Shown here: in pieces, positions 14,969 to 22,348 of the stretch
Layout: every line of letters starts with the position of its first letter
How positions within the stretch are numbered: position 1 is the stretch's first letter
Assembly: GCA_945861585.1 (NCBI GenBank)
Contig: CAMAVC010000033.1
Span: 1 to 34,607, forward strand
Source: Planctomicrobium piriforme
Lineage (GTDB): Bacteria; Planctomycetota; Planctomycetia; Pirellulales; UBA1268
Direction: 5' to 3'
DNA length: 34,607 bases
Made by a program: the position numbers and the translations under genes
Notes under the pieces: model-generated
Seen by the model: the letters and a program-made list of their open reading frames with translations, nothing else
What the model was told of the DNA's origin: nothing
Databases searched by the model: none

Positions 14969-17167
14969 TCACGCGGCCCCGGGGCGCCGAATCAGACCCT
15001 TTTGCAACTGGCCGCGCCACCACGCCGCCCCTTCACGGCGCAGCTCCGGCAGGCCGTCGGGCCGATACCGTAGGCGATCGACCCCCGCTGGGCGCACGAC
15101 GTCACACAGGCACTTGAACGCATAGCGGCGGACCACCAGATCGCCATCCTCCAGTGCCGCGACGAGGTCAGCGGCGGCGCCGGCCGCGAGCTCGGGATCG
15201 CCAAAGCCGCGGGCCATTGCGAAGAGCGTGTCGGCCTTGCCGTGCGGAGCACGTGTTTCGAAGGCCGCACGGAGCTTCGCGGCGGCGTTGGCGCCTCGTG
15301 CGAGTGCCAGCGGCACCACGTCGGCCTCGAGCTTCGACCACTGCTTCTGCTCGAGCCGCCGGCCGACCGCCTCGGTGCACAACAAATCGACGGCGGAGTC
15401 GAAGTCGCCGGTCAGGGCGAGTGTCGAAGCCGCAAGGACCCGATTCTCGACCCGCCTATCGGCAGCGAGGTCGCGCAGCGCATCGTCGAGCGAACCGGTC
15501 TCGAGAAGCCGCGCAGCCAGCGCCTCGGCGGCGTTGCGTTCGAGTTTGTCCACCGGCAGCGGCGCCGCGATCCACGCCGGGAGTGGATCGAGGCGTGCGA
15601 CCGTGCCGACGTCGGCCGCAATGCTCTCCCAGACGATCGCCGTCCGGGCGTCGAAAATGCCCTCGGCCGCAAGCCCCGCGAGAGGTCGCAGTTCACCATC
15701 CGCCGCACGGCCCGACTGCCGCCACGCAAGCCCGCCGTTGACGGCGACGACAGTCGCTCGCACCCGCGCAGCCTCGACCGCAGGATCGGAGCCCGGCGCA
15801 CGGTCGAGGTCGACGGCGATGGCCGCCTGTCCGTCGAGTCCGGCGATGATGGTGCCTTCGAGTCCGCCCGCGACGACGCCGACCCGTGCATCGCTTCGGC
15901 CAGCCCGGACGAGAGCCCTGCCGAACACCACCTCCAGGCGCGGTCCGCCGCCGGCGTCGGCGCTGACGATGGCCCGTGTCGCGGGCAACAGTCGGATCGT
16001 GATGCCGCCGACGGTGACATCCGGCTGACAGCCGAAGGGCACGATCAGGTCCTCGCGCGGGCCGAGCACCGCGCCGCGTTCGAGCGCTGTCCAGACGGTC
16101 CTTCCCTGCACCACTGTGCGACGCATCACGAGGCCGGTGCTCTCCACCGCTCCGATCGCGGCTCGATCCGGGGGCCCGGGAGCCGCCGCGGGGGCCGGAA
16201 ATCCTGGTTCGAGCGGCGCTCCGGCGGCCGCAGGCGGCAGTGCGATCGCCAGGGCGTCTCCCTGGGGCACCCGTGGCAGCGACGGCGGAGGCTCCGCTGC
16301 GGCGGGGGCCGCCGCGGTGGCAGGAGGAAGCGGTGCGTCTGGTTGGGGCACGGCGGCGATCACGGGCGCCGCTGCCGGTGCATCGGCCTCAGGAACGGCG
16401 CGCGGTTCCATCGCGGGCTCCGCCGGCACCGCAGCGGTTGCCTGCGGAGTCGGCGGGCTTGCGGGCTCGGCGGGCGCAGCCGGGGGAACGTGTTCGATCG
16501 CCGGTGCGGCACCCGCCGCGTCTCTGGCCACGCCGGCCACGGCTCCGGCATCGCCGCGCCGCCCGCGCGAACGGCCGATCGCATCGACCAAAAACACCCC
16601 GAGCGCCAGGAGCAGCGCGACCGCGGCCAACGCGGCCGCCCATGCCGCCCGGGAGGCCCGGCGGCGGGCCGGCACGGCTGCCGGACCGGGTGCCGCCTCG
16701 ATCGCCGATCGCACGGCCCGCGCGTTTGAAACCGCCTCGCGCCGCTCAAGATCTGCAAACACGATCGTCGAATGATGCCCCATCGCCGCGAGCAAGCGTT
16801 GCCGGCCGGCGGAATCCAGCGACGTCGCCACCCCGGGAGTGTGGGCCAGTGTGGCGAGCATCTCGTGGCACGCCGCAACCTCGGCCAGATGCATGTCGGA
16901 CTCGATGCAGATTCGCTCGAACGCCTCCAATCGTTCGGGCACGAGGCAGTTGTCGAGGTACTCGGCTACGGAATTCGGATCGGCCCCCAGCCCCCGCCCA
17001 TCGGCCCGCGGTGCCGGGATCGTCGGCCGCTCGACGACCTGCCGGATCCTGGCGACAAGCTGCTGCGCGGGGCCGCTCGCCGCCACCTTGGCGGCCAGTT
17101 CATGCTGCTCGTCGGAGGGGAGCACATGATCGAGCCAGGCCAAAAGCGTGCGAAGCGTCAGACGCAT
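14969..17167 (-). CDS. Large membrane-anchored FecR/anti-sigma-like protein of planctomycete type
   Basis: The 732-residue protein opens with MRLTLRTLLAWLDHVLPSDE and a helical region with PNSVAEYLDNCLVPERLEAFERICIESDMHLAEVAACHEML. I recall this N-terminus from planctomycete proteins that resemble anti-sigma or zinc-finger-like regulators without the zinc ligands. One membrane segment follows (about 175-197), then an alanine- and proline-rich stalk (about 200-325). A FecR-like beta region comes next (about 330-530), then a helical HEAT-like tail ending WWRGQLQKGLIRRPGAA. The N-terminus is probably cytoplasmic and the rest outside. GGAG 8 bases upstream supports the start; a GTG lies three codons earlier. 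No sigma-factor gene is adjacent. It is divergent from the TPR gene. Confidence 0.7.
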   Translation of the reverse strand: MRLTLRTLLAWLDHVLPSDEQHELAAKVAASGPAQQLVARIRQVVERPTIPAPRADGRGLGADPNSVAEYLDNCLVPERLEAFERICIESDMHLAEVAACHEMLATLAHTPGVATSLDSAGRQRLLAAMGHHSTIVFADLERREAVSNARAVRSAIEAAPGPAAVPARRRASRAAWAAALAAVALLLALGVFLVDAIGRSRGRRGDAGAVAGVARDAAGAAPAIEHVPPAAPAEPASPPTPQATAAVPAEPAMEPRAVPEADAPAAAPVIAAVPQPDAPLPPATAAAPAAAEPPPSLPRVPQGDALAIALPPAAAGAPLEPGFPAPAAAPGPPDRAAIGAVESTGLVMRRTVVQGRTVWTALERGAVLGPREDLIVPFGCQPDVTVGGITIRLLPATRAIVSADAGGGPRLEVVFGRALVRAGRSDARVGVVAGGLEGTIIAGLDGQAAIAVDLDRAPGSDPAVEAARVRATVVAVNGGLAWRQSGRAADGELRPLAGLAAEGIFDARTAIVWESIAADVGTVARLDPLPAWIAAPLPVDKLERNAAEALAARLLETGSLDDALRDLAADRRVENRVLAASTLALTGDFDSAVDLLCTEAVGRRLEQKQWSKLEADVVPLALARGANAAAKLRAAFETRAPHGKADTLFAMARGFGDPELAAGAAADLVAALEDGDLVVRRYAFKCLCDVVRPAGVDRLRYRPDGLPELRREGAAWWRGQLQKGLIRRPGAA

Positions 17168-17374
17168 GATGGGCACTCCAATGGGGCGCGGGAATCGAGG
17201 CCCACCCGGGCGGGCTTCCGGTTCGTCTCCATTGAAGGAGTGGCGCCTGGCCAGAAATTCCGTAGCCGGCTCAAGATCCGCCCGGCAAACTGGGCAAAAC
17301 GCCCCCTGATTCCCACCCCCCTACCGATCCAACAGGCTCGAACTGCGTACTACCAGCAGGGTTCCCAGAGGGCC

Positions 17375-17390
17375 GCGCCCGGCCGGGCGC
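17375..17390. promoter_or_regulatory. 16-base perfect palindrome before the TPR gene
   Basis: GCGCCCGGCCGGGCGC is self-complementary throughout and sits 36 bases before the TPR gene start, in the divergent gap. It could be an operator or an mRNA hairpin, or a chance result of the high GC content. The rest of the 258-base gap shows no recognisable promoter. Confidence 0.35.
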
Positions 17391-17425
17391 ACCGCGCGGC
17401 CTACACTGGGAGAGGAGGCGTTTCC

Positions 17426-17989
17426 ATGACCGCCATGACCAGGCTTCGTCGGCAGGCCATTCTCAGGCAGGCGACGGGCTACATCGAACTCGGTGAATTG
17501 CTCGTCGAAACCGACCGTCCGGTGCCCGAATCGGCCCGACGGCTCCTCGAACGCGCCCTCGGTCTTCTGGCCGAAATCCCGGAGCCGACCCGGTCGTTGC
17601 CGGGCACCAAGATGCTCGAGGGGGAGGCCCTGCGGGCCCTGGGCCGCTGGGAAGACGCCCTGCATCTGCTCCAGGCCGTCACGGAACACGACCCCGACAA
17701 ACTCGAGGCCTGGCTCGGCATGGGCTGGTGTCTCAAGCGACTCGGCCGGCTCGAGGATGCGATCGGCGTGCTCGAGCGGGGGCTCGAAGCCACTCCGCAG
17801 CAGCCGATCCTGCACTACAATCTCTCCTGTTATTTGTCGCTCGGCGGACGCGTGCAGGCTGCGATCGAGCATCTCGCGCGGGCCATCGCAATCGACGGCC
17901 GGTTTCGCGACCTCACGGAGGTCGAGCCGGACTTCGATCCGATCCGCACCGACCCGCGATTCGTCGCGGCCACGAGCGTCACGGTCTGA
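17426..17989 (+). CDS. Tetratricopeptide repeat protein
   Basis: The 187-residue protein has tandem TPR-type helices: MLEGEALRALGRWEDALHLLQAVTEHDP (around 67-94), AWLGMGWCLKRLGRLEDAIGVLERGLEATP and LHYNLSCYLSLGGRVQAAIEHLARAIAID. It has no signal peptide or membrane segment and should be cytoplasmic. TPRs bind protein partners; none can be named. AGGAGG at 17413-17418, 7 bases ahead of the ATG, fixes the start and excludes a longer open frame. It ends 22 bases before the AroE-like gene, so the two are probably co-transcribed. The ending (FDPIRTDPRFVA) is common in TPR proteins. Confidence 0.88.
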   Translation: MTAMTRLRRQAILRQATGYIELGELLVETDRPVPESARRLLERALGLLAEIPEPTRSLPGTKMLEGEALRALGRWEDALHLLQAVTEHDPDKLEAWLGMGWCLKRLGRLEDAIGVLERGLEATPQQPILHYNLSCYLSLGGRVQAAIEHLARAIAIDGRFRDLTEVEPDFDPIRTDPRFVAATSVTV

Positions 17990-18011
17990 CCTGCGACGCG
18001 GATCTCTGTGC

Positions 18012-18839
18012 ATGACGAGCCCGGCACTCCAGGAGGTCATCGCCCTTCTGGGCTGCCCGGCGGCCGGGAATCCCGCGCAGTATCTCTGCGAACGTGCCCT
18101 CGCGGAGGCCGGCCTCGACTGGCGATTCCTGACCCTCGAGGTGGCCCACGACCGCATCGCCGCGGCACTCGCAGGCATCGATGCCATGGGGTTTCGTGGG
18201 TGCATCCTCTCCGGCCCGCTCCGTGGCCTGGCGACGGCGCATGTCGCCGCGGTGTCACCGACCGCCACGTTTTCACGGGCGGTGAGTCTCGTGGAACGTC
18301 AGCCGACCGGGCTCGTCGGCCACATGACCGACGGCCGCGGGCTGCTCGAGGCGCTGCGGGCCCACGCCGACCCGTCCGGCGAAGCCGTGCTGCTCATCGG
18401 CGCGGGCCCGGCAGCCCGGGCCGCAGCACTCGAGCTCTCGCTTGCCGGCGCGGCCAGCCTGCTCGTCTGCAATCGCACTCCCGACGCTGCGACGGCGCTG
18501 GTGGAAGCCCTGGCAGGCGTCGACGGCGCGCCTGCCACCGTGCTGCCCTGGCAGGCTGAGCTCATGGTGCCGGAGCACGTGGGCATCGTGGTGTCGGCGA
18601 TACCCGCCGACGCCCGGCTCACGCTCACGGGCCTGCGAAAGGATCATGTCGTCGCCGACTTCGCCCTCGTGCCGCAGCCTTCGCCCGTCGTCGCCGCGGC
18701 CCAGAAGCACGGCGCCTGCACGATCGACGGCCTGGAAATCCACTGCGCGAAGACGGCGATCGACTTCCACACGTGGACGGGCATCGAACCCGACACCGAC
18801 CTGCTCCGCGAACTGCTCGACGAGTATCTCAACGCCTGA
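18012..18839 (+). CDS. Shikimate dehydrogenase-like protein with altered active site
   Basis: The 275-residue protein has the two-domain AroE plan. The Rossmann half is clear: VLLIGAGPAARAAALELSLAGAASLLVCNRT. The C-terminal DGLEIHCAKTAIDFHTWTG matches the family's DGLGML--QA----WTG region. The TDG of the NTDG motif is kept (GHMTDGRG), with its aspartate. The substrate-binding HS-SP serines are lost (CPAAGNPA), and the usual VT-PHK strand reads CILSGPLRGLA, so the catalytic lysine is missing. The conserved late glutamine is a lysine (CAKTAI). It is therefore a divergent family member that may act on another substrate or be non-catalytic. It should not be called aroE with confidence. Confidence 0.75.
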   Translation: MTSPALQEVIALLGCPAAGNPAQYLCERALAEAGLDWRFLTLEVAHDRIAAALAGIDAMGFRGCILSGPLRGLATAHVAAVSPTATFSRAVSLVERQPTGLVGHMTDGRGLLEALRAHADPSGEAVLLIGAGPAARAAALELSLAGAASLLVCNRTPDAATALVEALAGVDGAPATVLPWQAELMVPEHVGIVVSAIPADARLTLTGLRKDHVVADFALVPQPSPVVAAAQKHGACTIDGLEIHCAKTAIDFHTWTGIEPDTDLLRELLDEYLNA

Positions 18840-18862
18840 ACTGGCGTGATCTCAATGACGCC

Positions 18863-19177
18863 GGCTCCGGGCTCCCCATATCCCGTCGCCGGACGTTCGC
18901 CTCCGCCCTCCAGGCTCCGGCTCACTCGGATTTGCCTGCGCTGCGCCTGGCGTCTGTCGCGCCGTCGCCGCCGTCCCGGCGTCGGCGCCGGCTTACGGTC
19001 GCCGAGCAAAGCTCGGCTCCCACACGCGAACGTCAGGGCCGGAGGCCCGGGTAAACACCAGCGGGCGGAGGCCCGCCAAGCGAACAACGGCAGGATGCCG
19101 GGTGTTCGCGTGAAGATGGCTCCGCTGGTCAAATACGCCGGCGAGCGGGACACGGGGAGCCCGAAGCCTCCTCAACT
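18863..19177. repeat. Dispersed palindromic repeat, copy B, with nested insertion
   Basis: The left arm 18863-18892 and right arm 19138-19168 are near-perfect inverted copies, matching copy A with few changes. The core 18893-18947 matches copy A, and the right part from 19116 through the flank ctcaact at 19177 matches again. Between them, 168 bases at 18948-19115 replace four bases of copy A. It lies between the convergent AroE-like and ferritin-like genes. With copy D it accounts for most of this 585-base gap; the stretch 19178-19350 shows nothing recognisable. Confidence 0.85.
18948..19115. repeat. Hairpin cassette inserted in repeat copy B
   Basis: Four perfect hairpins follow each other: GCCGAGC/GCTCGGC (19001-19017), GGGCC-GGA-GGCCC (19036-19048), GCGGGC-GGAG-GCCCGC (19061-19076) and CGGCA-GGA-TGCCG (19088-19100). 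An outer pair CACGCGAAC (19023-19031) and GTTCGCGTG (19104-19112) encloses the last three. The last three all show GGA in the loop on the plus strand. There is no coding sense. It is probably a second small repeat that landed in the first. Confidence 0.65.
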
Positions 19178-19350
19178 CGTAGGCGCTAAGAACTTTCGGC
19201 GGAGTCGGTCGGTGGGCACGCGCAGACGCAGGGAGTCGTTGAGGACTATCGGCGTCTGAGCAAAACCCACGAGTCCTGTACTCTCAACACGACCGGAGGC
19301 GAGCATGCCTACCGCCGGCTCCGAGTGCGGGTCATTGCCACCTGCCCTGC

Positions 19351-19386
19351 CGTCCGGCGATGGGGTATGGAGAGCCCGAAGCCGGC
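19351..19386. repeat. Dispersed palindromic repeat, fragment D
   Basis: The segment from cgtccggcga to cccgaagccggc resembles the end of the repeat core plus its terminal arm, as in copies A and C, with several changes. Only one half is present. It lies about 40 bases past the ferritin-like gene's stop. Confidence 0.6.
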
Positions 19387-19424
19387 GTGGGCGTGAAAAC
19401 AGGCGGCCGGCCGAGACGTGTCTC

Positions 19425-19877
19425 CTACTTCGCGTACTCTTTCAGGAAGCCCTTGAACTGCACGAGATGTTCTTCCTCGTCGGCCAACAGGCGGATGCAG
19501 AGGTCCTGCGTGACGTAGTCCTCGCCATCGACCGCCTTGATGACCTTCTTGTATTGGGCGCAGGCGGCTTCTTCGGCGGCGATCACGCTCTTGATCACGC
19601 CCACCACGTCGGTGGTGTCGGTGACCGGCTGGATCTGGCCGCCCATCGTCAGCGCTGCCGAGCCCGGAATGTGCCCGCCGAGCTGCTTGATGCGGTTGGC
19701 GAGTTGCTGAGCGTGGGCGATCTCGCCGGGCACGTCGGCGCCGAGCGACTTCTTGATCTCCTCGGCCCGCACGCCGTCGAGGTTCACGCTGTTGGCGAGA
19801 TAGTTCACCACGGTCTCGAGCTCCATGCTGTAGCTCTCGAGCAAGAGGGCGATCGTCTCTTTCGTCGTCACGGCCAT
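19425..19877 (-). CDS. Ferritin-like di-iron protein (bacterioferritin type)
   Basis: The 150-residue protein is a four-helix bundle with di-iron ligand motifs: E19/E21 in SMELETVVNYL, E52 and H55 in GEIAHAQQ, E102/E103 in AAEEAACAQYK, and EEEH (134-137) in LLADEEEHLVQF. This fits the ferritin/bacterioferritin group that stores iron and consumes oxidants in the cytoplasm. The spacing between helices B and C (GGHIPGSAALTMGGQIQPV) is as in small bacterioferritins. AAGGAGG 8 bases before the ATG fixes the start. No heme-ligand methionine can be assigned with certainty. Confidence 0.9.
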   Translation of the reverse strand: MAVTTKETIALLLESYSMELETVVNYLANSVNLDGVRAEEIKKSLGADVPGEIAHAQQLANRIKQLGGHIPGSAALTMGGQIQPVTDTTDVVGVIKSVIAAEEAACAQYKKVIKAVDGEDYVTQDLCIRLLADEEEHLVQFKGFLKEYAK

Positions 19878-19928
19878 CGGGGGCCTCCTTCGGGTTCGGG
19901 ATGTTGAATCGTGCGAGATAGCAGTCGG

Positions 19929-20927
19929 TCAGGCAGCTGCGGGGGCCGCGATGCGTGCGATCTTTTTGAGCAGGGCGGCGGCACCTGAGCGGACGTCACC
20001 CACCGGGTCGCTCGCGGCGGCCTTGAGGCGATCGACGAGCCCGGCCGGCGGCGGCTCGTGGGTGGCGTCGACGAGCAACGCCACGCCGCGCAAAGCGTTG
20101 ACGACCACGAGGGCCCGCTTGTACCGCCGCGATTGGGCCGCCGCATCGTCACCGGGGCCGGGCGCGGTGTCGGGCAGGGCCAGCATCTCGCCGAGCCCTT
20201 CGTAGGCTTCGGTGCGGCCCTGGCGGGCGAGCCCGAGCGCCGCGTTGAAGCGGACGTCGTCGTTCGTGGCACCGGCCAGCGTGAGCAGCCGCTCGACGGC
20301 GGCCTCGCCCCCGAGCACGCCGAGCGTGAAGGCGGCTGCCGACTGAAGCGGCGCATCGTCGCTCTGTGAGGCTGCGACCACGGCCGCCGTGACACCAGCC
20401 GGATCGGCGAAGTCCTGCCCCGCCGCCACGAGATTGGCCTGGAGCACCGCGAGCGCCTCGACGGCCGCTCGGGCCGTCTGGGGATCGGATGCATCGGCGA
20501 TCCGTTCCACGAGCGGCGCCGCCGCAGCCGGCACGGCGAATTCACCGAGAGCGCGACAGAGATAGACGCGGAGTGTCTCGGACTGCTCCCCCGACCGGCC
20601 GCTCACGACCTCCTCGGAGAGAATCCGGCCCAATTCGCGAGCCAGGGGCTCGTCTTGCTTGAGAGCCGCGCTCCCGGGCCCGCGCAGGTCGTTGGCCAGG
20701 TTGAGCGCCGCCTGCCAGCGACCCTCGTTGGCCCGTTGGAGTGTGCGCACGTACGCCTGGGGGTCGTTGCCCAAATGGGCGAGCCAGTGGAACGCCAGCC
20801 ACACACAGACGATGATGGAGACGATGAGTCCCGGCACCAGGAACAACTGCACGAGAAAGGCGGCACTCGGCGGCTCGACGGGCGGCAGGGCGTCGTCTGC
20901 CGAAAGCGGCCGCTTGAATTCTGCCAT
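19929..20927 (-). CDS. Membrane-anchored HEAT-repeat protein
   Basis: The 332-residue protein has a short cytoplasmic N-terminus, one membrane helix (about 24-48, AAFLVQLFLVPGLIVSIIVCVWLAFHWL), then a long helical region with HEAT-like units: LCRALGEFAVPAAAAPLVERI, SAAAFTLGVLGGEAAVERLLTLA, RFNAALGLARQGRTEAYEGLGEML and SGAAALLKKIARI. HEAT arrays bind other proteins. I recognise no specific function. It is divergent from the lipoate-ligase-like gene, with 49 bases between, and follows on the same strand as the ferritin-like gene 51 bases away, so the two may share a transcript. Confidence 0.8.
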   Translation of the reverse strand: MAEFKRPLSADDALPPVEPPSAAFLVQLFLVPGLIVSIIVCVWLAFHWLAHLGNDPQAYVRTLQRANEGRWQAALNLANDLRGPGSAALKQDEPLARELGRILSEEVVSGRSGEQSETLRVYLCRALGEFAVPAAAAPLVERIADASDPQTARAAVEALAVLQANLVAAGQDFADPAGVTAAVVAASQSDDAPLQSAAAFTLGVLGGEAAVERLLTLAGATNDDVRFNAALGLARQGRTEAYEGLGEMLALPDTAPGPGDDAAAQSRRYKRALVVVNALRGVALLVDATHEPPPAGLVDRLKAAASDPVGDVRSGAAALLKKIARIAAPAAA

Positions 20928-20976
20928 GGGTGAACCCTGGGACTGCCGTGCACCTGGAAAAGTCTAGGGGGGCCAC

Positions 20977-21744
20977 GTGGAGCGTCAACTTGACCGTTCC
21001 TGGCCGGGGGCCGTGTGGCTCGACGCCGACGTGGACACCGTCGAGGAGCATCTCGCGCTCGACGAAGCCCTGCTGGAGGAGGCACACGACGGCCTGACCA
21101 CGACGGCCGTGGTGCGGACATGGATGGCGCGGGAGCCGGTGGTGGTCGTAGGATCGTCGAGCCGTCTGGACGCGGAGGTGGATCTGGACGCCTGCCGGGC
21201 GGCCGGCGTGCGGATCGTGCGCCGCCCCAGCGGAGGGCTCACAGTGCTGCTGGGGCCGGGATGCCTGATGTGGTCGGTGGTCGAGCCCTACCCGGACGGC
21301 GCACCGCCGATCGACGCGCTCCATGCCCGCATGCTCGACCCGCTCTGTGCGGCGCTCTCGCGCGTGGCGGCCATGCCCGGCGGCGTCTCCCGCAGGGGTT
21401 CGAGCGACCTCGTGGTGCGGGCCGCCGATGGTGATCGGAAGGTGTCCGGCAACGCACTTCGTGTGCGGCGGCACGGGGTGCTCTATCACGGCACGCTGCT
21501 CGACGACTTCGATCTCGATCTCGTCGGTCGGGTTCTCCGGCACCCACCCCGCGAGCCGGACTATCGTGGCCGGCGGCCTCACGGGGCATTCCTCGCAAAC
21601 CTGCGGCTCGGGGTGGCGGCACTCGAAGCGGCTGTCCGCGCCGCATTCGCGCCAGCATGCAATCGCACCGCGTGGCCCCGGGAGCGGGTGGCCCGCCTCG
21701 TCGCCGAACGCTATGCAGCACCCGCCTGGACCGCCCGCCTGTAG
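20977..21744 (+). CDS. Lipoate/biotin-protein ligase family protein (LplA-like)
   Basis: The 255-residue protein contains the LplA/BPL fold markers: VVGSSSRLDAEVDLDACRAAGVRIVRRPSGGLTVLLGPGCL (58-97), where the usual RR-SGGG reads RRPSGGL, and DRKVSGNALRVRRHGVLYHGTLL with the catalytic lysine K155. Family members attach lipoate or a similar group to carrier proteins through an adenylate. The third glycine of the nucleotide loop is replaced by leucine, so activity may differ. The size fits the large domain only, without the LplA C-terminal domain. The start is GTG after an AGGGGGG stretch. It could also be an octanoyltransferase of the LipM type, but no LipM cysteine is apparent. Confidence 0.8.
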   Translation: MERQLDRSWPGAVWLDADVDTVEEHLALDEALLEEAHDGLTTTAVVRTWMAREPVVVVGSSSRLDAEVDLDACRAAGVRIVRRPSGGLTVLLGPGCLMWSVVEPYPDGAPPIDALHARMLDPLCAALSRVAAMPGGVSRRGSSDLVVRAADGDRKVSGNALRVRRHGVLYHGTLLDDFDLDLVGRVLRHPPREPDYRGRRPHGAFLANLRLGVAALEAAVRAAFAPACNRTAWPRERVARLVAERYAAPAWTARL

Positions 21745-21988
21745 GGGCTGGCGCGAACGGGCAACCTGGCGAAACTCGCCGGCGCATGCGGTTTGGAAAG
21801 ACCACCGAGCCGGCAGTCACCCCGAAGCCACGATCACGCCGATAGTTTCTGACGTGGAGGGAATCGGGGCTTTGAGCCGGGGAGTGGCCCGGAAAAGTCG
21901 CCTACCGTCGCCGGAAACGGCCCGGTATGGTTCCGCCTCCGATCGACAGGAAGTCGTTCGACACGCCCGCAACAGGAGGTTGCTTCCC

Positions 21989-22258
21989 ATGCGACTGAAC
22001 ATGCATGCCGCCGACGTGCGGCACATCGTCACGCGATACTTCCTCGAGTTCGGTGCCGAGGCCGTCGACGTGGCCGACGTGCAGGAAAACATCCGCATCG
22101 ATCGTGGCCGGTGCGTCGCCCGCTGCTATCGCGCCGCCGAAATGTTCGCCATGTGGCTGATTGACGTGGGCGTGCTGCAGTTCTACGACGCCGACGGCGA
22201 GATGCTCCACACGGTGAACCTGTTCACCGAACTGCAGCCGCAGCGGGCCGCTGCCTGA
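21989..22258 (+). CDS. Conserved-looking 89-residue protein of unknown function
   Basis: AGGAGG at 21974-21979, 9 bases ahead of the ATG, and a compact product (MRLNMHAADVRHIVTRYFLEFGAE...) support a real gene; the longer open frame around it is not needed. The product has an N-terminal helix, a strand region with ENIRIDRGRCVARCYRA with two cysteines, a helix (AEMFAMWLIDVGVLQFY) and a short strand-rich end. It has no signal peptide. I do not recognise a family. The 244-base gap upstream holds nothing I can name. It may be co-transcribed with the glycosyltransferase-like gene 90 bases later. Confidence 0.75.
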   Translation: MRLNMHAADVRHIVTRYFLEFGAEAVDVADVQENIRIDRGRCVARCYRAAEMFAMWLIDVGVLQFYDADGEMLHTVNLFTELQPQRAAA

Positions 22259-22348
22259 CGTGGCGCGATCCTTGGTCCGAGACGCCTGCCTCGGGCCGCG
22301 TGGTGCCGAGTTGGTGAGTCGTGTTATTCCGTTTCCGTGGGGGCGGGG

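Noticed and set aside
18012..18839. Calling this gene aroE
   Set aside because: The catalytic lysine and substrate-binding serines are absent, so the enzyme name would be unsafe.
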